From NCBI GenBank assembly GCA_963812775.1, contig CAWEWH010000007.1, positions 1,240,001 to 1,304,000 of the forward strand: a stretch of 64,000 nt of DNA, read 5' to 3'. The stretch is from CAWEWH01 sp963812775. Lineage in GTDB: Bacteria; Pseudomonadota; Alphaproteobacteria; Rhizobiales; Beijerinckiaceae. Each line of letters begins with the position of its first letter. The stretch's first letter is position 1. Below, one piece after another: positions 18,715 through 28,296 of this stretch. The notes under the pieces were generated by a model. It made no database searches. It was given only the letters and a program-made list of their open reading frames with translations, and had not been told where the DNA came from. The translations under genes were made by a program, and so were the position numbers.

Positions 18715-19468
18715 GCGCGCCCCTGCCAACCCAAGGGCCTCTGCGCAGACGCGTGGGGGTTGGCCGCGCGAAGAACATGCGGCCAAAATGGTTGCCGACG
18801 AGATCGGCCCTGTAGCCGAGATCGGCATGGATGAGATCGTCCCACAGATAGGCGGTCTCGTGCTCGAGCACGAAGCCGTCGGCGAGCACGTCCTTGACGA
18901 CGCGGCGATTGCCGTCGTCCTGGAACTCCAGCACCACGAGCTCGGTGCGGGAGAGGTCCATGTGGCGGAGGATCTCGCCCTCGGCGCCCTCGACATCGAG
19001 CTTGACGATGTCGGCAGGCGGCAATTTCGCCGGATGCAGTCCGGTGACCGGGAAGGTCTGCTCCGGCTTGATGGCCGCGAAGGTGCGCTTCATGGCCTCG
19101 GCGACACCCGCCTCCCCGTCCCCTACGTAGCGTGCGAACAACGTCAGCTTGCTGCCGTCGCTCGGATACACGGCAACGTTGTTGGCGTGGATGTTGGGAA
19201 AGCGGGCCACGTTGCGCGCCAGGATATCGAACGTGCCGGGATGCGGCTCGTAGGCGTGGATGGTGCTCGCCGGCCAGCGCATGTTGGCCCACAGCGAGAA
19301 CGAGCCGACATTGGCGCCGAGGTCGAGGATGGTGAGGCCCTCGCCGAAGAAGCCGGCCTCGTACTCGCCGCCGAGCACCTCGGCCACCGTGGCGCACATC
19401 GGCTCGGGCACCTCCATGGCGACCGGCACCTGCGCGCCGACAATCTGCAGACTGGACGTGATCGTCAT
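18683..19468 (-). CDS. FkbM family SAM-dependent methyltransferase
   Basis: A 261-residue methyltransferase with the SAM-binding glycine motif ILDLGANVGSFSLW, the acidic end of strand 2 (AYEPHPGTFDIL), and VKLDVEGAEGEIL, which is the FkbM hallmark. Members methylate hydroxyl groups on sugars, lipids or natural products. The C-terminal 30 residues are basic, low in motif content and overlap dctM tail to tail, so the true protein may end with less functional sequence there. No glycan or polyketide genes are adjacent and the substrate is unknown. Confidence 0.9.
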   Translation of the reverse strand: MTITSSLQIVGAQVPVAMEVPEPMCATVAEVLGGEYEAGFFGEGLTILDLGANVGSFSLWANMRWPASTIHAYEPHPGTFDILARNVARFPNIHANNVAVYPSDGSKLTLFARYVGDGEAGVAEAMKRTFAAIKPEQTFPVTGLHPAKLPPADIVKLDVEGAEGEILRHMDLSRTELVVLEFQDDGNRRVVKDVLADGFVLEHETAYLWDDLIHADLGYRADLVGNHFGRMFFARPTPTRLRRGPWVGRGALTSAAVATAR

Positions 19469-19553
19469 TGAAATGCCCCGCGTGCCCGCCTCGATACTAC
19501 ATGCTCGGTTTGCTGTATGGATAGCGGCACGTGTTGGCGGCTACGAGGTAACC

Positions 19554-20399
19554 ATGCCCCTGATCGATGCGTCCGGCGTCAAGCTTCATGTCGAGGACAC
19601 CGGCCGCGGCGACCCCATCGTCTTCGTGCACGAATATGGCTCGGACCTGCGCGAATGGGAGACGCAGGTCCGCCACTTCTCCCGCTCGTACCGCTGTATT
19701 GCCTACAACGCCCGCGGCTATCCGCCCTCCGAGGTGCCGGACGACCTCGCCCGCTACGGCTGGGAGTTCGCCCGCGACGACATCGCGGCCGTCATGCGCG
19801 GCCTGTCCATCGACAAGGCCCATATCGTCGGGCTCAGCATGGGCGGCTATGCGGCGCTGCAATTCGCCATCACCTATCCCGCAATGGCTCGCTCCGTCGT
19901 GGCGGCCGGGGCCGGCTCGGGCTCTCCCAAGGGCGAGCTGGAGCAATGGCGGCAACAATGCGCAGCGCGGGCGGCCGCCATCCCGGCCGAGGGCATGGCC
20001 AAGTTTGCCGAAGAGACCGGCCACGGGCCGACCCGCATCCAGCTCAAGCGCAAGGACCCGCGCGGCTGGGAGGAATTCATGGTGCATCTGCGCGGGCATT
20101 CGCCCGCCGGCATGGCCAACACGATGGCGCGCTATCAGGGGCTCAGGCCCTCGCTCCTCGATTTCGGCGATCAGCTCGCACGCCTGACGATGCCGGTGCT
20201 GCTCGTTGTCGGCGACGAGGACGAGCCTTGTCTCGACATCAACCTGTTCCTGAAGCGCACCATACGCACCGCCGGCCTGTGGTTCCTTCCCAACACCGGG
20301 CATGCGGTCAACCTCGAGGAGCCCGCCGCCTTCAACGCCGTGGTGCAGGACTTCCTGGGCGCCGTCGAAGGCGGGCGCTGGCGGCGCAAGGCGAGCTAG
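19554..20399 (+). CDS. Alpha/beta hydrolase
   Basis: A 281-residue hydrolase beginning MPLIDASGVKLHVEDTGRGD. Conserved features are IVFVHEYGSDLREWE, the nucleophile elbow GLSMGGYAA (Ser), an acidic residue in VVGDEDEPCLD and the catalytic His in NTGHAVNLEEP. The frame is open far upstream to 19260, but the ATG at 19554 fits the family start. It resembles carboxylesterases or haloperoxidase-like hydrolases. It is divergent from the FkbM gene and followed by a convergent CMD-like gene, so it is probably transcribed alone. Confidence 0.9.
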   Translation: MPLIDASGVKLHVEDTGRGDPIVFVHEYGSDLREWETQVRHFSRSYRCIAYNARGYPPSEVPDDLARYGWEFARDDIAAVMRGLSIDKAHIVGLSMGGYAALQFAITYPAMARSVVAAGAGSGSPKGELEQWRQQCAARAAAIPAEGMAKFAEETGHGPTRIQLKRKDPRGWEEFMVHLRGHSPAGMANTMARYQGLRPSLLDFGDQLARLTMPVLLVVGDEDEPCLDINLFLKRTIRTAGLWFLPNTGHAVNLEEPAAFNAVVQDFLGAVEGGRWRRKAS

Positions 20400-20441
20400 C
20401 CAGGCATCATCCCCGAACGTATGAGCGGTTCCGATCGCGCC

Positions 20442-21092
20442 CTAAGCGCGGCGGGCGAGCTTCGGCAGCGGCTTCTCGCCTTCCGGGATCGGCACCTCGG
20501 CGATGTTGAGGGTCATCGACACCACCGTGTAGTAGCCGTGCACGGCGATCAGATCGATGACCCCGTGCTCGCCAAATTTCTCGGCCGTGGCCTTGAAGGT
20601 CTTGTCCGAAACCTGCTTGTCGCGCAGCAGCTCAACGCTGAAGTCGTAGACGATGCGCTCGTCCTCGGCCATGTCGCGGGGCCGGCGTCCGGCCGCGATG
20701 GCGTCGCAGATTTTGGGCGACAGGCCTGCCTGGATGGCGAGGCGCCGATGCGCCCACCACTCGAACTGCGCCGTCCAGTTGCGCGCCGTCATCAGGATGG
20801 CGAGCTCGTTGAGCCGCGGCGGTATCGACGATTTGAAGCGCACATATTCGCCGACCTTCTGCATGCGGTCGGCGGCATTGGGGCTCCGGAGCCAGGCATT
20901 GAACGGCCCGCGCATGCCGCCGCGCGGCCCCGACCTGATCTCGTCGGCGACGCGCCGCTGGTCGTCGGTCATCTGCTCGGGCGAGAGTTCCGGGAACCGC
21001 TCTTCCCGCGGCGCCGTGACGCGCGGCTTCGATGTCCGCGGACCCGCCCTCGCCTTCGCCGAGCGGGCCGACTTCGTCTTCGTGCGCTTCAT
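20442..21092 (-). CDS. Carboxymuconolactone decarboxylase family protein
   Basis: A 216-residue protein with a basic Ala/Lys/Arg-rich N-terminus (about 30 residues) followed by a CMD-like helical domain: ELAILMTARNWTAQFEWWAHRRLAIQAGLS and VYDFSVELLRD. The CxxC redox pair of AhpD-type members is absent; the position holds EWWAH, as in the decarboxylase-like branch. The ATG at 21092 lies close to a divergent hydrolase gene, with 75 bases between them. Its reaction cannot be stated; partners in similar neighbourhoods are hydrolases, which fits here. Confidence 0.87.
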   Translation of the reverse strand: MKRTKTKSARSAKARAGPRTSKPRVTAPREERFPELSPEQMTDDQRRVADEIRSGPRGGMRGPFNAWLRSPNAADRMQKVGEYVRFKSSIPPRLNELAILMTARNWTAQFEWWAHRRLAIQAGLSPKICDAIAAGRRPRDMAEDERIVYDFSVELLRDKQVSDKTFKATAEKFGEHGVIDLIAVHGYYTVVSMTLNIAEVPIPEGEKPLPKLARRA

Positions 21093-21167
21093 GTGTTCCC
21101 CTCTTGCCTCATGCTGCTGCGCCTGCCAGATCAAGACCGCTGCCCGCACGTTGCGAAAAAGGAGTTC

Positions 21168-22079
21168 ATGATGCCCTTTGTCAAGGCCAACGGAATCGAC
21201 ATCGCCTACGAGGAGACAGGGGAAAGCCGAGCCCCCGCCATCCTGCTGATCATGGGCCTTGGCACCCAGCTTATCGCCTGGCCGGATGTCTTCTGCGAGG
21301 GTCTCGCCAAGCGCGGCTTCCGGGTCATCCGTTTCGACAATCGCGATGTGGGCCTCTCCACGAAGATCGAGGGCGGCCCGCCGGTTGACATTGGCGCGGC
21401 GTTCGCCAACCTGATGGCCGGCAAGCCCGTCGTCGCCCCCTACAAGCTCGCCGACATGGCCAAGGACGCGGTCGGGCTGCTGGACGCCCTCGGCATCGCC
21501 CAGGCGCATGTGGTCGGCGTCTCGATGGGCGGCATGGTCGGCCAGCTCGTCGCCGCCGATTTCCCGCAGCGCACGCGCAGCCTAGTGTCGATCATGTCGA
21601 GCAGCGGTGATCGAAGCCTGCCACCAGGAAAGCCGGAAGCCATGGCGGTGCTCGTTGCGCCGCGCCCGGACAGCAAGGATCGCGAGGCGCTCATCAAGCA
21701 CACGATGAACTTGCTGCGGGTGATCGGCAGCCCCGGCTACCCGGCGGAGGAAGCGGAACTGCGCACCAGGGTCGAGCGCAGCATTGACCGCTCGTCCTAT
21801 GCGGCCGGATTGGCCCGGCAGCTCGTCGCCATTCTCGCCTCGGGCAGTCGCGTCGAGGCGCTGAAGCGCATCGGCGCGCCATCGCTGGTCATCCATGGCG
21901 CCAACGATCCGCTGGTGCCGACCGAAGCCGGCCGCCACACGGCGGCGCAAATCCCCGGCGCAAAGCTCGAGATCGTCCCCGGCATGGGGCACGATCTGCC
22001 GATACCGCTCGTGCCGCGCCTCGTCGAGCTCATCGCCACGCATTGCGGCGCCGCCGACCGGCTCAAGATGGCGTCCTGA
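21168..22079 (+). CDS. Alpha/beta hydrolase
   Basis: A 303-residue hydrolase beginning MMPFVKANGIDIAYEETGES, with AILLIMGLGTQLIAWP, RFDNRDVGLSTK, the nucleophile elbow GVSMGGMVGQ (Ser), HGANDPLVP (acid) and GMGHDLP (His). AGGAG lies directly before two tandem ATG codons at 21168 and 21171. It belongs to the group often annotated as AB-hydrolase 1, similar in layout to enol-lactonases and epoxide hydrolase-like esterases. It is divergent from the CMD-like gene, which suggests a shared catabolic role. Confidence 0.9.
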   Translation: MMPFVKANGIDIAYEETGESRAPAILLIMGLGTQLIAWPDVFCEGLAKRGFRVIRFDNRDVGLSTKIEGGPPVDIGAAFANLMAGKPVVAPYKLADMAKDAVGLLDALGIAQAHVVGVSMGGMVGQLVAADFPQRTRSLVSIMSSSGDRSLPPGKPEAMAVLVAPRPDSKDREALIKHTMNLLRVIGSPGYPAEEAELRTRVERSIDRSSYAAGLARQLVAILASGSRVEALKRIGAPSLVIHGANDPLVPTEAGRHTAAQIPGAKLEIVPGMGHDLPIPLVPRLVELIATHCGAADRLKMAS

Positions 22080-22085
22080 TCCTGC

Positions 22086-22967
22086 TCAGCGCCGGCGTGG
22101 ATCGAGCGCGTCGCGCAGGCCGTCGCCGAGCAGATTGAACGACAGCACGGTGACGAAGATGGCGAGGCCCGGCCAGATCGCCATCCAGGGCGCATTGCTG
22201 AGAAAGCGCTGGGCCGAGTTCAGCATGCTGCCCCACGATGGCGCCGGCGGCTGCTGACCGAGCCCGAGGAACGACAGGGCGGCCTCGGCGATGATGGCCG
22301 TGGCAATGGACAGCGTCGCCTGCACCAAAAGCGCCGGCAGGATGTTGGGCAAGATGTGCACGCAGGCGATACGCCAGCGCGGATTGCCGACGGCGCGCGC
22401 CGCCTCCACGTAGTCCTCCACCTTGACCGCCATCACCTGCCCGCGCGTCAGGCGCACGAAGATCGGCGTCGTGGCGATGCCGATGGCGATCATGGCGTTG
22501 CCGAGGCTGGGGCCCAGGAAGGCGGCGAGCGCGATGGCCAGGATCAGGAATGGGCAGGCCAGCATGGCATCGGTGATACGGCCGATCAGGCCATCCACGA
22601 AGCCGCCGACATAGCCGGCGATGAGGCCGAACGGCACACCGATGCCGAGCGCAATGCCGACCGAGATCAGCCCGGCCATCAGCGAGGCGCGGGTTCCGAA
22701 AATCACCCGCGCCAGGACGTCCCGCCCGACCTCGTCGGTGCCGAACCAATGCAGCCCCGACGGCGGCTTGCGCACCGTCGTCCAGCTCTGCGCGATGGGA
22801 TCGTATGGGGAGACGAATGGCGCAAAGGCCGCGCAAAAGACGAACAAGGCGATGACAAGGAGCCCGAAGACGGCGCCGCGGCGTCGCAACAGCCGCCTTG
22901 CGGCCCGCCGGACCGGGCTGTCGACGGCCTCGCCTGCCGCGATGGCGCCGTAGGTCGCCTCCGCCAT
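22086..22967 (-). CDS. Peptide-type ABC transporter permease (DppC/OppC family)
   Basis: A 293-residue inner-membrane permease with an N-terminal cytoplasmic stretch, a first helix (GAVFGLLVIALFVFCAAFAPFVSP) and the OppC-type loop HWFGTDEVGRDVLARVIFGTRASL. The EAA-like cytoplasmic loop reads VEAARAVGNPRW...HILPN. It is the last gene of the operon, one base after dppB, and ends six bases before the convergent hydrolase. With DppB it forms the translocation channel of the transporter for peptides or related compounds. Confidence 0.94.
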   Translation of the reverse strand: MAEATYGAIAAGEAVDSPVRRAARRLLRRRGAVFGLLVIALFVFCAAFAPFVSPYDPIAQSWTTVRKPPSGLHWFGTDEVGRDVLARVIFGTRASLMAGLISVGIALGIGVPFGLIAGYVGGFVDGLIGRITDAMLACPFLILAIALAAFLGPSLGNAMIAIGIATTPIFVRLTRGQVMAVKVEDYVEAARAVGNPRWRIACVHILPNILPALLVQATLSIATAIIAEAALSFLGLGQQPPAPSWGSMLNSAQRFLSNAPWMAIWPGLAIFVTVLSFNLLGDGLRDALDPRRR

Positions 22968-22968
22968 G

Positions 22969-23910
22969 TCAGGTCCTCAACCGTGGATTGGCCAGGATGT
23001 ACAGCACGTCGGCCAGGAGATTGAGCGCGATATAGGTCGTGGCTGTCACCAGCACGACGCCCTGCACCACCGCGTAGTCGCGGTTGAACACGGAATCGAC
23101 GATGAGCTTGCCGAAGCCGGGAATGGAAAAAATCTGCTCGGTGAGCACGGCGCCGGAGAGCAGCGTGCCGAGCTCCAGCGCGCCGAGCGTGATGACCGGG
23201 GTGAGCGCGTTGCGCATGGCGTGCTTGAGGATGACCGATCGCTCGAGCAGGCCCTTGGCGCGGGCGGTGCGTACATAGTCGCTGTCCAGCACCTGCAGCA
23301 TGGCGCTGCGCGTATGGCGCATCAGGATCGCCGCGATCGCGTTGCCCAGCACAAAGGCCGGCATGATGGTGGCCGCGATGCTGCCCCAAAAGTCCTCGGA
23401 TGGGCGCACGTAGCCCGAGGCCGGAAGCCAGCCGAGCTTCACCGAGAACAGGAAGATCAGCATGATGCCGAGCCAGAAATTCGGCGTCGAGATGCCCCAC
23501 AGCGCAAAGGCGTTGGCGGCATAGTCCCAAGCCGTGTCCTTCTTGACCGCCGAAATCACCCCCGCCGTGATGCCGATGCCGAACGCGATGACGATGGCCA
23601 TGAGCGCCAGCTGGATGGTCACCGGCAGCTTCTGGAGGATGAGGTCACGCACCGGCACATGGATGCGCATCGACTCGCCGAGATCGCCGGTCAGCACGCC
23701 TTTGATCCAGTAGACGTACTGGACCGGCAGCGGCTGATCGAGCCGGTACTTGGCGCGTATTTGCGCGATGACCGCGGGGTCGCGCTCCTCCCCCGCCATG
23801 GTGACGGCAGGATCGCCGGGCAGGAGCTGCTGCAACGAGAAGATGAGCACCGACACGAAGAACAATGTCGGCACCAGCTGCAGCAGGCGCCTCGCTAGGA
23901 AGGTCAGCAT
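22969..23910 (-). CDS. Peptide-type ABC transporter permease (DppB/OppB family)
   Basis: A 313-residue permease with the OppB N-terminal signature (FLARRLLQLVPTLFFVSVLIFSL, LLPGDPAV), GESMRIHVPVRDLI and the conserved cytoplasmic loop YVRTARAKGL...HAMRNALTPVIT. Six membrane helices are apparent. It lies 16 bases after the binding-protein gene and directly before dppC on the minus strand. The subunit type is secure; the transported solute is inferred from the operon context. Confidence 0.95.
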   Translation of the reverse strand: MLTFLARRLLQLVPTLFFVSVLIFSLQQLLPGDPAVTMAGEERDPAVIAQIRAKYRLDQPLPVQYVYWIKGVLTGDLGESMRIHVPVRDLILQKLPVTIQLALMAIVIAFGIGITAGVISAVKKDTAWDYAANAFALWGISTPNFWLGIMLIFLFSVKLGWLPASGYVRPSEDFWGSIAATIMPAFVLGNAIAAILMRHTRSAMLQVLDSDYVRTARAKGLLERSVILKHAMRNALTPVITLGALELGTLLSGAVLTEQIFSIPGFGKLIVDSVFNRDYAVVQGVVLVTATTYIALNLLADVLYILANPRLRT

Positions 23911-23926
23911 CTGTCCTTGCGGCCCG

Positions 23927-25435
23927 TCACTTCATCTTCAAGCCGATGACGCGCACCAGTCCGTCCGGCATCTGCCGATAGCCTTCGAGACGCGCGCTGT
24001 GCGCGATGAGCACGCGGCGGTGATAGAGATAGACGATCGGGTTCTCGTCGAGGACGAGCTTGGTCAGCTTTTCGTAGATGGCCTTGCGCTGCCCCGCGTC
24101 GGCGACCGCCCGCGATTGATCGAGCAGCGCGTCGGCGTCCGGGTTGCAGAGGGCCGCATAGTTCTGTGGCGCCTTGCACTTGTGGAACACATAGGCGTTG
24201 CCGTCCGGATCGGGGCGTCCGCTCCAGGCCAGGACGAAGGCCTGGAAACCGCCCTCCTCGGCCTGCTTGAGCGACGTTGCAAACTCGGTGACCCGGATCT
24301 TGATATCGAAGCCGGCTTCCGCCGCCATGTTCTGCAGCATCTCGGCGACGGCCTGCGTCTCGGCCCCCTTCGGCACCATGAGGTCGACCGGAACAGGCGT
24401 TGCGACGCCGGCCTCCTTGAGCAAGGCCTTGGCCTTGGCGAGGTCACGCTTCGGCACCGGAAAGCTCTTCTGGTAGTAGGGATGCTCCGGATTGATCCAT
24501 TGGTTGCCGGGCACGAATTCACCGTTGAACACGACCTGGTTCAGCGCGTCGCGGTCGATCGCCAGGCTCAGGGCCTGCCGCACCTTGGCGGATTTGCTGA
24601 GCGCTCCCCCCGTCTTGTCGTTGCCGACATTGAGCGTCAGCCCCTGGTAGCCGAGCTCCACCACCGTGGCGAGCTTGAGCTTGCTGTCGCCGCGCACCTC
24701 CTTGATGTCGGTGGCGAGGAGCCGCTCCAGAAGGTCGAGGCCGCCTGATTTCAGGTTGGCGAGCCGGACGGTCGCGTCGACGATCGGCAGATAGGTGATG
24801 CGGTCGATGTGGACGTTGTCCTTGTTCCAGTAGTCGGCGAACTTCTCGACGATGATGCGGTCCTGCTGCACGCGTTCCACGAACCTGTAGGGACCGGCGC
24901 AGACCGGCTTCAGCCCGAACCTGTCCCCGGCTTCGGTGGCCGCCTTCGGCGACACCATCATGCCGGCGCGGTCGGTGAGCTGCATGATCAGCGGCGAGAA
25001 GGGCGTCTTCAGCCTGAGGCGGATGGTCAGGGGATCAACCACGTCGACGGCCTCGACGACGGTGAGCTCCGGTTTGCGGAACGAGCCCTGCATGGTCAGG
25101 TGCCGGTCGAAGGAGAACTTCGCCGCCGCGGCGTCGAGCGGCTCGCCGTCGTGGAATTTCACGCCAGGCCGCAGCTTGATGATCACGGTCTTGCCGTCAT
25201 CCAGGGTCTCGTGCGACAGCGCCAGTTGCGGCACGACATTCAGCTTTTCGTCGATGTCGAAGAGCTTGTCGCACAGCGACGCGAAGACGATGCGCCCCAC
25301 ATAGGTGCGCGCCAAGGTGGGATCGAGGACGTCCGGGTCTTCGGCAAGGCCGATGCGCAATTGCGTCTGGGCAATCGCCGTTGTGCCCATGAGGGCGAGG
25401 ACGGCCGCCATGGCCGCCAAGCGAAAGCTCTTCAT
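23927..25435 (-). CDS. ABC transporter substrate-binding protein, family 5
   Basis: A 502-residue periplasmic protein with a signal peptide (MKSFRLAAMAAVLALMGTTAIAQ) and SBP_bac_5 landmarks: LRIGLAEDPDVLDPT, a PQLALSHE stretch, LRPGVKFHDGEPLDAAAAKFS, the central VRQALSLAIDRDALNQVVF and, near the end, KLVLDENPIVYLYH. This family binds oligopeptides, glutathione, nickel or opines. Cotranscription with a gamma-glutamyltransferase suggests a gamma-glutamyl peptide or another small peptide as ligand, which is inference. It precedes dppB by 16 bases. Confidence 0.94.
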   Translation of the reverse strand: MKSFRLAAMAAVLALMGTTAIAQTQLRIGLAEDPDVLDPTLARTYVGRIVFASLCDKLFDIDEKLNVVPQLALSHETLDDGKTVIIKLRPGVKFHDGEPLDAAAAKFSFDRHLTMQGSFRKPELTVVEAVDVVDPLTIRLRLKTPFSPLIMQLTDRAGMMVSPKAATEAGDRFGLKPVCAGPYRFVERVQQDRIIVEKFADYWNKDNVHIDRITYLPIVDATVRLANLKSGGLDLLERLLATDIKEVRGDSKLKLATVVELGYQGLTLNVGNDKTGGALSKSAKVRQALSLAIDRDALNQVVFNGEFVPGNQWINPEHPYYQKSFPVPKRDLAKAKALLKEAGVATPVPVDLMVPKGAETQAVAEMLQNMAAEAGFDIKIRVTEFATSLKQAEEGGFQAFVLAWSGRPDPDGNAYVFHKCKAPQNYAALCNPDADALLDQSRAVADAGQRKAIYEKLTKLVLDENPIVYLYHRRVLIAHSARLEGYRQMPDGLVRVIGLKMK

Positions 25436-25449
25436 GGAAGTCCCCTCGT

Positions 25450-26562
25450 TCAGCCGGAACCGGACCGCCCGGCATCCGTCACTATATCAACACCGCCGCG
25501 CCCCTGCCCATCCGTCCGCGCCGTGAAGGCGGCGATCAATTTTTCCAGCCCTGGCGGCGGCCGGTCGAGGTCGCGGGCCGTCGCCTCCGGCGGCAATTCC
25601 CGCCAGCGATGGCAGGCGACGGCCTCGTCGTTGTGTTCTCCGGCAAGCGCCGGCGCCTCCATGCGGCATCGCTCCACCGCATACGGGCAGCGAGTGTGGA
25701 ACCGGCAGCCCGGCGGCGGATGAAGGACGCTGGGCATCTCGCCTTCGAGGATGACGCGGTCGCGGCGATGACGCGGCGAAGGTATCGGGATCGCCGCCAG
25801 CAATGCCCGGGTGTAGGGATGCCGCGGAGCAGCAAAGAGACGATCGGCCGGCCCTGTCTCGACGATGCGGCCGAAATTCATCACCGCGACACGATCGGCG
25901 ATGTGCTTCACCACCGCAAGATCGTGGGAAATGAACAGGTAGGCGAGACCGAAGCGCCGCTGCAGGTCGCGCAGCAGGTTCAGGATCTGCGCCCGGATCG
26001 ACACATCGAGCGCCGACACGGGCTCATCGCAGACGATGAGCCTCGGCTCGACGGCGAGCGCGCGGGCGATGGCGATACGCTGGCGCTGTCCGCCGGAGAA
26101 TTCGTGCGGATAGCGGCGGGCAAAGCGCGGCTCGAGGCCCACGAGGTGCAGCAATTCGGCGACACGGTCCCGCCGCCGCGCGGGCGGCACGACGCCATGC
26201 AGCGCCAGCGGCTCGGTGAGGATTTCGCTCACCGTCATGCGCGGGTTGAGGGATCCGTAGGGGTCCTGGAAGACGAGCTGCGCGTGCCGCCGGAAGGCCC
26301 GCAGGCTGGCTTCTCTCAAGGCGAAGATGTTCACCCCCTCGAAGCGCACGACGCCCGACGACGGCTCGATCAGACGCAGCACGAGCCGGCCGAGCGTCGA
26401 TTTTCCCGACCCTGACTCGCCGACAAGCGCCAGCGTCTCGCCGGCCTTGAGCGTGAAGCCGACATTGTCGACCGCGTTGACGCTGGCGCGCGGCAGACCG
26501 AGCAGCGAGCGGCGCACCACGAAATGCTTGGTCAGCCCCTCGGCCTCGAGCAGCGCGGTCAT
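25450..26562 (-). CDS. Oligopeptide ABC transporter ATP-binding protein (OppF/DppF family)
   Basis: A 370-residue ATPase with Walker A GESGSGKST, signature FSGGQRQRIAIARAL, Walker B LIVCDEPVSALD and switch His in FISHDLAVV. The C-terminal oligopeptide-transporter extension carries HPPPGCRFHTRCPYA, an iron-sulfur-type cysteine motif known in this family. The ATG at 26562 overlaps the oppD stop (ATGA), which defines the start against a much longer open frame. The gap to the binding-protein gene is 14 bases. Confidence 0.95.
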   Translation of the reverse strand: MTALLEAEGLTKHFVVRRSLLGLPRASVNAVDNVGFTLKAGETLALVGESGSGKSTLGRLVLRLIEPSSGVVRFEGVNIFALREASLRAFRRHAQLVFQDPYGSLNPRMTVSEILTEPLALHGVVPPARRRDRVAELLHLVGLEPRFARRYPHEFSGGQRQRIAIARALAVEPRLIVCDEPVSALDVSIRAQILNLLRDLQRRFGLAYLFISHDLAVVKHIADRVAVMNFGRIVETGPADRLFAAPRHPYTRALLAAIPIPSPRHRRDRVILEGEMPSVLHPPPGCRFHTRCPYAVERCRMEAPALAGEHNDEAVACHRWRELPPEATARDLDRPPPGLEKLIAAFTARTDGQGRGGVDIVTDAGRSGSG

Positions 26563-27545
26563 GCCAGCCCCCTGAGCGGCGCGCGGATGCAGCGCGACCA
26601 GTGGCCGGGGCCGACCGGGGCGAGCGGCGGCCGCGTCAGGCGGCACGCTTCTACCGCGAAAGGGCAGCGCGGCACGAAGCGGCAGCCCTGGGGCAATTCC
26701 GCCATGTTGGGGACGACGCCCTCGATAGTCGCCAGGCTCTCGCTGCGCCGGTCGAGGCGCGGGATGGCACCCAACAGCCCGACGGTATAGGGATGCTCCG
26801 GCTGCTCGAAGAGGCGCGCCGTTGCGCCGCGCTCGACGATCTCGCCAGCATACATGACCGCCACCTCCTCGCATACTTCGGCCACGACGCCGAGGTCGTG
26901 GGTGATCAGGATGATCGCCGCCCCGGATGCGGCCTTCAGCTCGCGCATCAGTTCGAGCATCTGCGCCTGGATGGTCACGTCGAGGGCTGTGGTGGGTTCG
27001 TCCGCGATGAGCAGTTCGGGATCGCAGGCGAGCGCCATGGCGATCATGACGCGCTGGCGCATGCCGCCCGACAGCCGGTGCGGAAAGTCGCCAAAGCGCG
27101 CTTCCGGCGAGGGGATGCGCACCCGCCGCAGCAGCTCGATGGCGCGGCGGCGCGCCTCGGCGCGGCCGAGACCGCGATGGCGCATCAGGACCTCGACGAT
27201 CTGCTCGCCCACTGTGTAGGACGGGTTGAGCGATGTCATCGGCTCCTGGAAAATCATGGCGAGCCTGTCGCCCCGCAATTCGCTCAGCTGACGATCGCTC
27301 AGGCCGAGGAGTTCCGTCTCGTCGAGATGCACGCTGCCCGTGACCGCCGCCGCCCCCTTCGGCAGAAGGCCCATGATTGCGAGCGCGGTGACCGTCTTGC
27401 CGCAACCGGATTCCCCGAGAATCCCGAGCGTGGCGCCGCGCTCCACCGTCAGATCGATGCTGTCGACGGCATGCACGGACCTGCCGTCCTCGCCGTGGAA
27501 CAGCACGCGCAGATTTTCGATGGCCAGAAGCGGCGCCGGGCTCAC
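26559..27545 (-). CDS. Oligopeptide ABC transporter ATP-binding protein (OppD/DppD family)
   Basis: A 328-residue ATPase beginning with GTG at 27545, whose GTGA overlaps the stop of the DUF1028 gene. Walker A is GESGCGKTV, signature LSGGMRQRVMIAMAL, Walker B LLIADEPTTALD and switch LITHDLGVV; the C-terminal OppD extension contains LPQGCRFVPRCPFA. It forms the heterodimeric motor with the OppF-like protein. The stop-start overlaps on both sides show tight translational coupling across DUF1028-oppD-oppF. Confidence 0.95.
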   Translation of the reverse strand: MSPAPLLAIENLRVLFHGEDGRSVHAVDSIDLTVERGATLGILGESGCGKTVTALAIMGLLPKGAAAVTGSVHLDETELLGLSDRQLSELRGDRLAMIFQEPMTSLNPSYTVGEQIVEVLMRHRGLGRAEARRRAIELLRRVRIPSPEARFGDFPHRLSGGMRQRVMIAMALACDPELLIADEPTTALDVTIQAQMLELMRELKAASGAAIILITHDLGVVAEVCEEVAVMYAGEIVERGATARLFEQPEHPYTVGLLGAIPRLDRRSESLATIEGVVPNMAELPQGCRFVPRCPFAVEACRLTRPPLAPVGPGHWSRCIRAPLRGLA

Positions 27546-28280
27546 GCCGGCCGTTCCTGCGCGGCGTCAGCTTCCGCCGCGGCTTCAGCCGCCGCGATGC
27601 CAGCCTCGATGACGGCGCGGTCGGTGACGCCGGCGGGATCGCGGCGGCTCGGGATGAAACGCGAGAACGGCACGAAGCGCTCGCGGCTCACCGCCTCGAG
27701 GCGCTCGAGCTCGGCGAGCGGATCAACATGGTCGTCGACCCGCAGGCTGAGATCGGGCCAGTCCTCCTCACCCTGGATGACGAGGGCCGCCGATTGCTTG
27801 CCGCGCTTGTCGCCGCCCGCTTGCTCGCCGGCCTTGAGTGCCGCGATGAGCCGGCGCGCCAACGGCAGGCCGGCGCTCGCCTGGTAGACCTCGAGCGTGT
27901 CGGCGATGACGGCCGGCCCGGCCAGCATGTTGCCGGCAACCGAGAACGTCCGGAGCCAACACATGGCCGCACCAATCGACGCAGCTCGCTCCCGTATGGG
28001 CGGCGATCCGCCCTTGCGCGTCGATGACGTGGAGCTGCCGGTGGTCGCGGCCGGCGTCGGCGGTGGTCAGCGTCCCAACCACCTCGTCAGCGGACCGCCC
28101 CTCGCCGAGCAGCGCGATGCCGTTGCGGCCGTAGAACGGATTGATCAAGGCCTGCGTGGCCACGGCGCCGACGCCGGCGCGCGTGTGCGGCAAGAGATGG
28201 CCGACGGCGAAGAAGCGCGTGGCAACCGCGATGGCGAACCGCTTCGTCTTGGCGTCGCGGACGATGATCGACCAGGTCAT
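27542..28280 (-). CDS. DUF1028 family protein (one frameshift)
   Basis: About 245 residues after allowing one extra base near 27950. The first part starts MTWSIIVRDAKTKRFAIAVATRFFAVG and contains VGAVATQALINPFYG, LTTADAGRDHRQLHVIDAQGR and HTGASCVDWCGH, all typical of DUF1028, a family with an Ntn-hydrolase-like fold. The remainder (FSVAGNMLAGPAVI...) is one frame away. DUF1028 genes often sit beside gamma-glutamyltransferases and peptide transporters, as here; the biochemical role is unknown but a peptidase or amidase function is plausible. The stop overlaps the oppD start and the ATG at 28280 is 16 bases from the GGT stop. Confidence 0.85.
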
Positions 28281-28296
28281 CGGCGCTCTCCTGCGC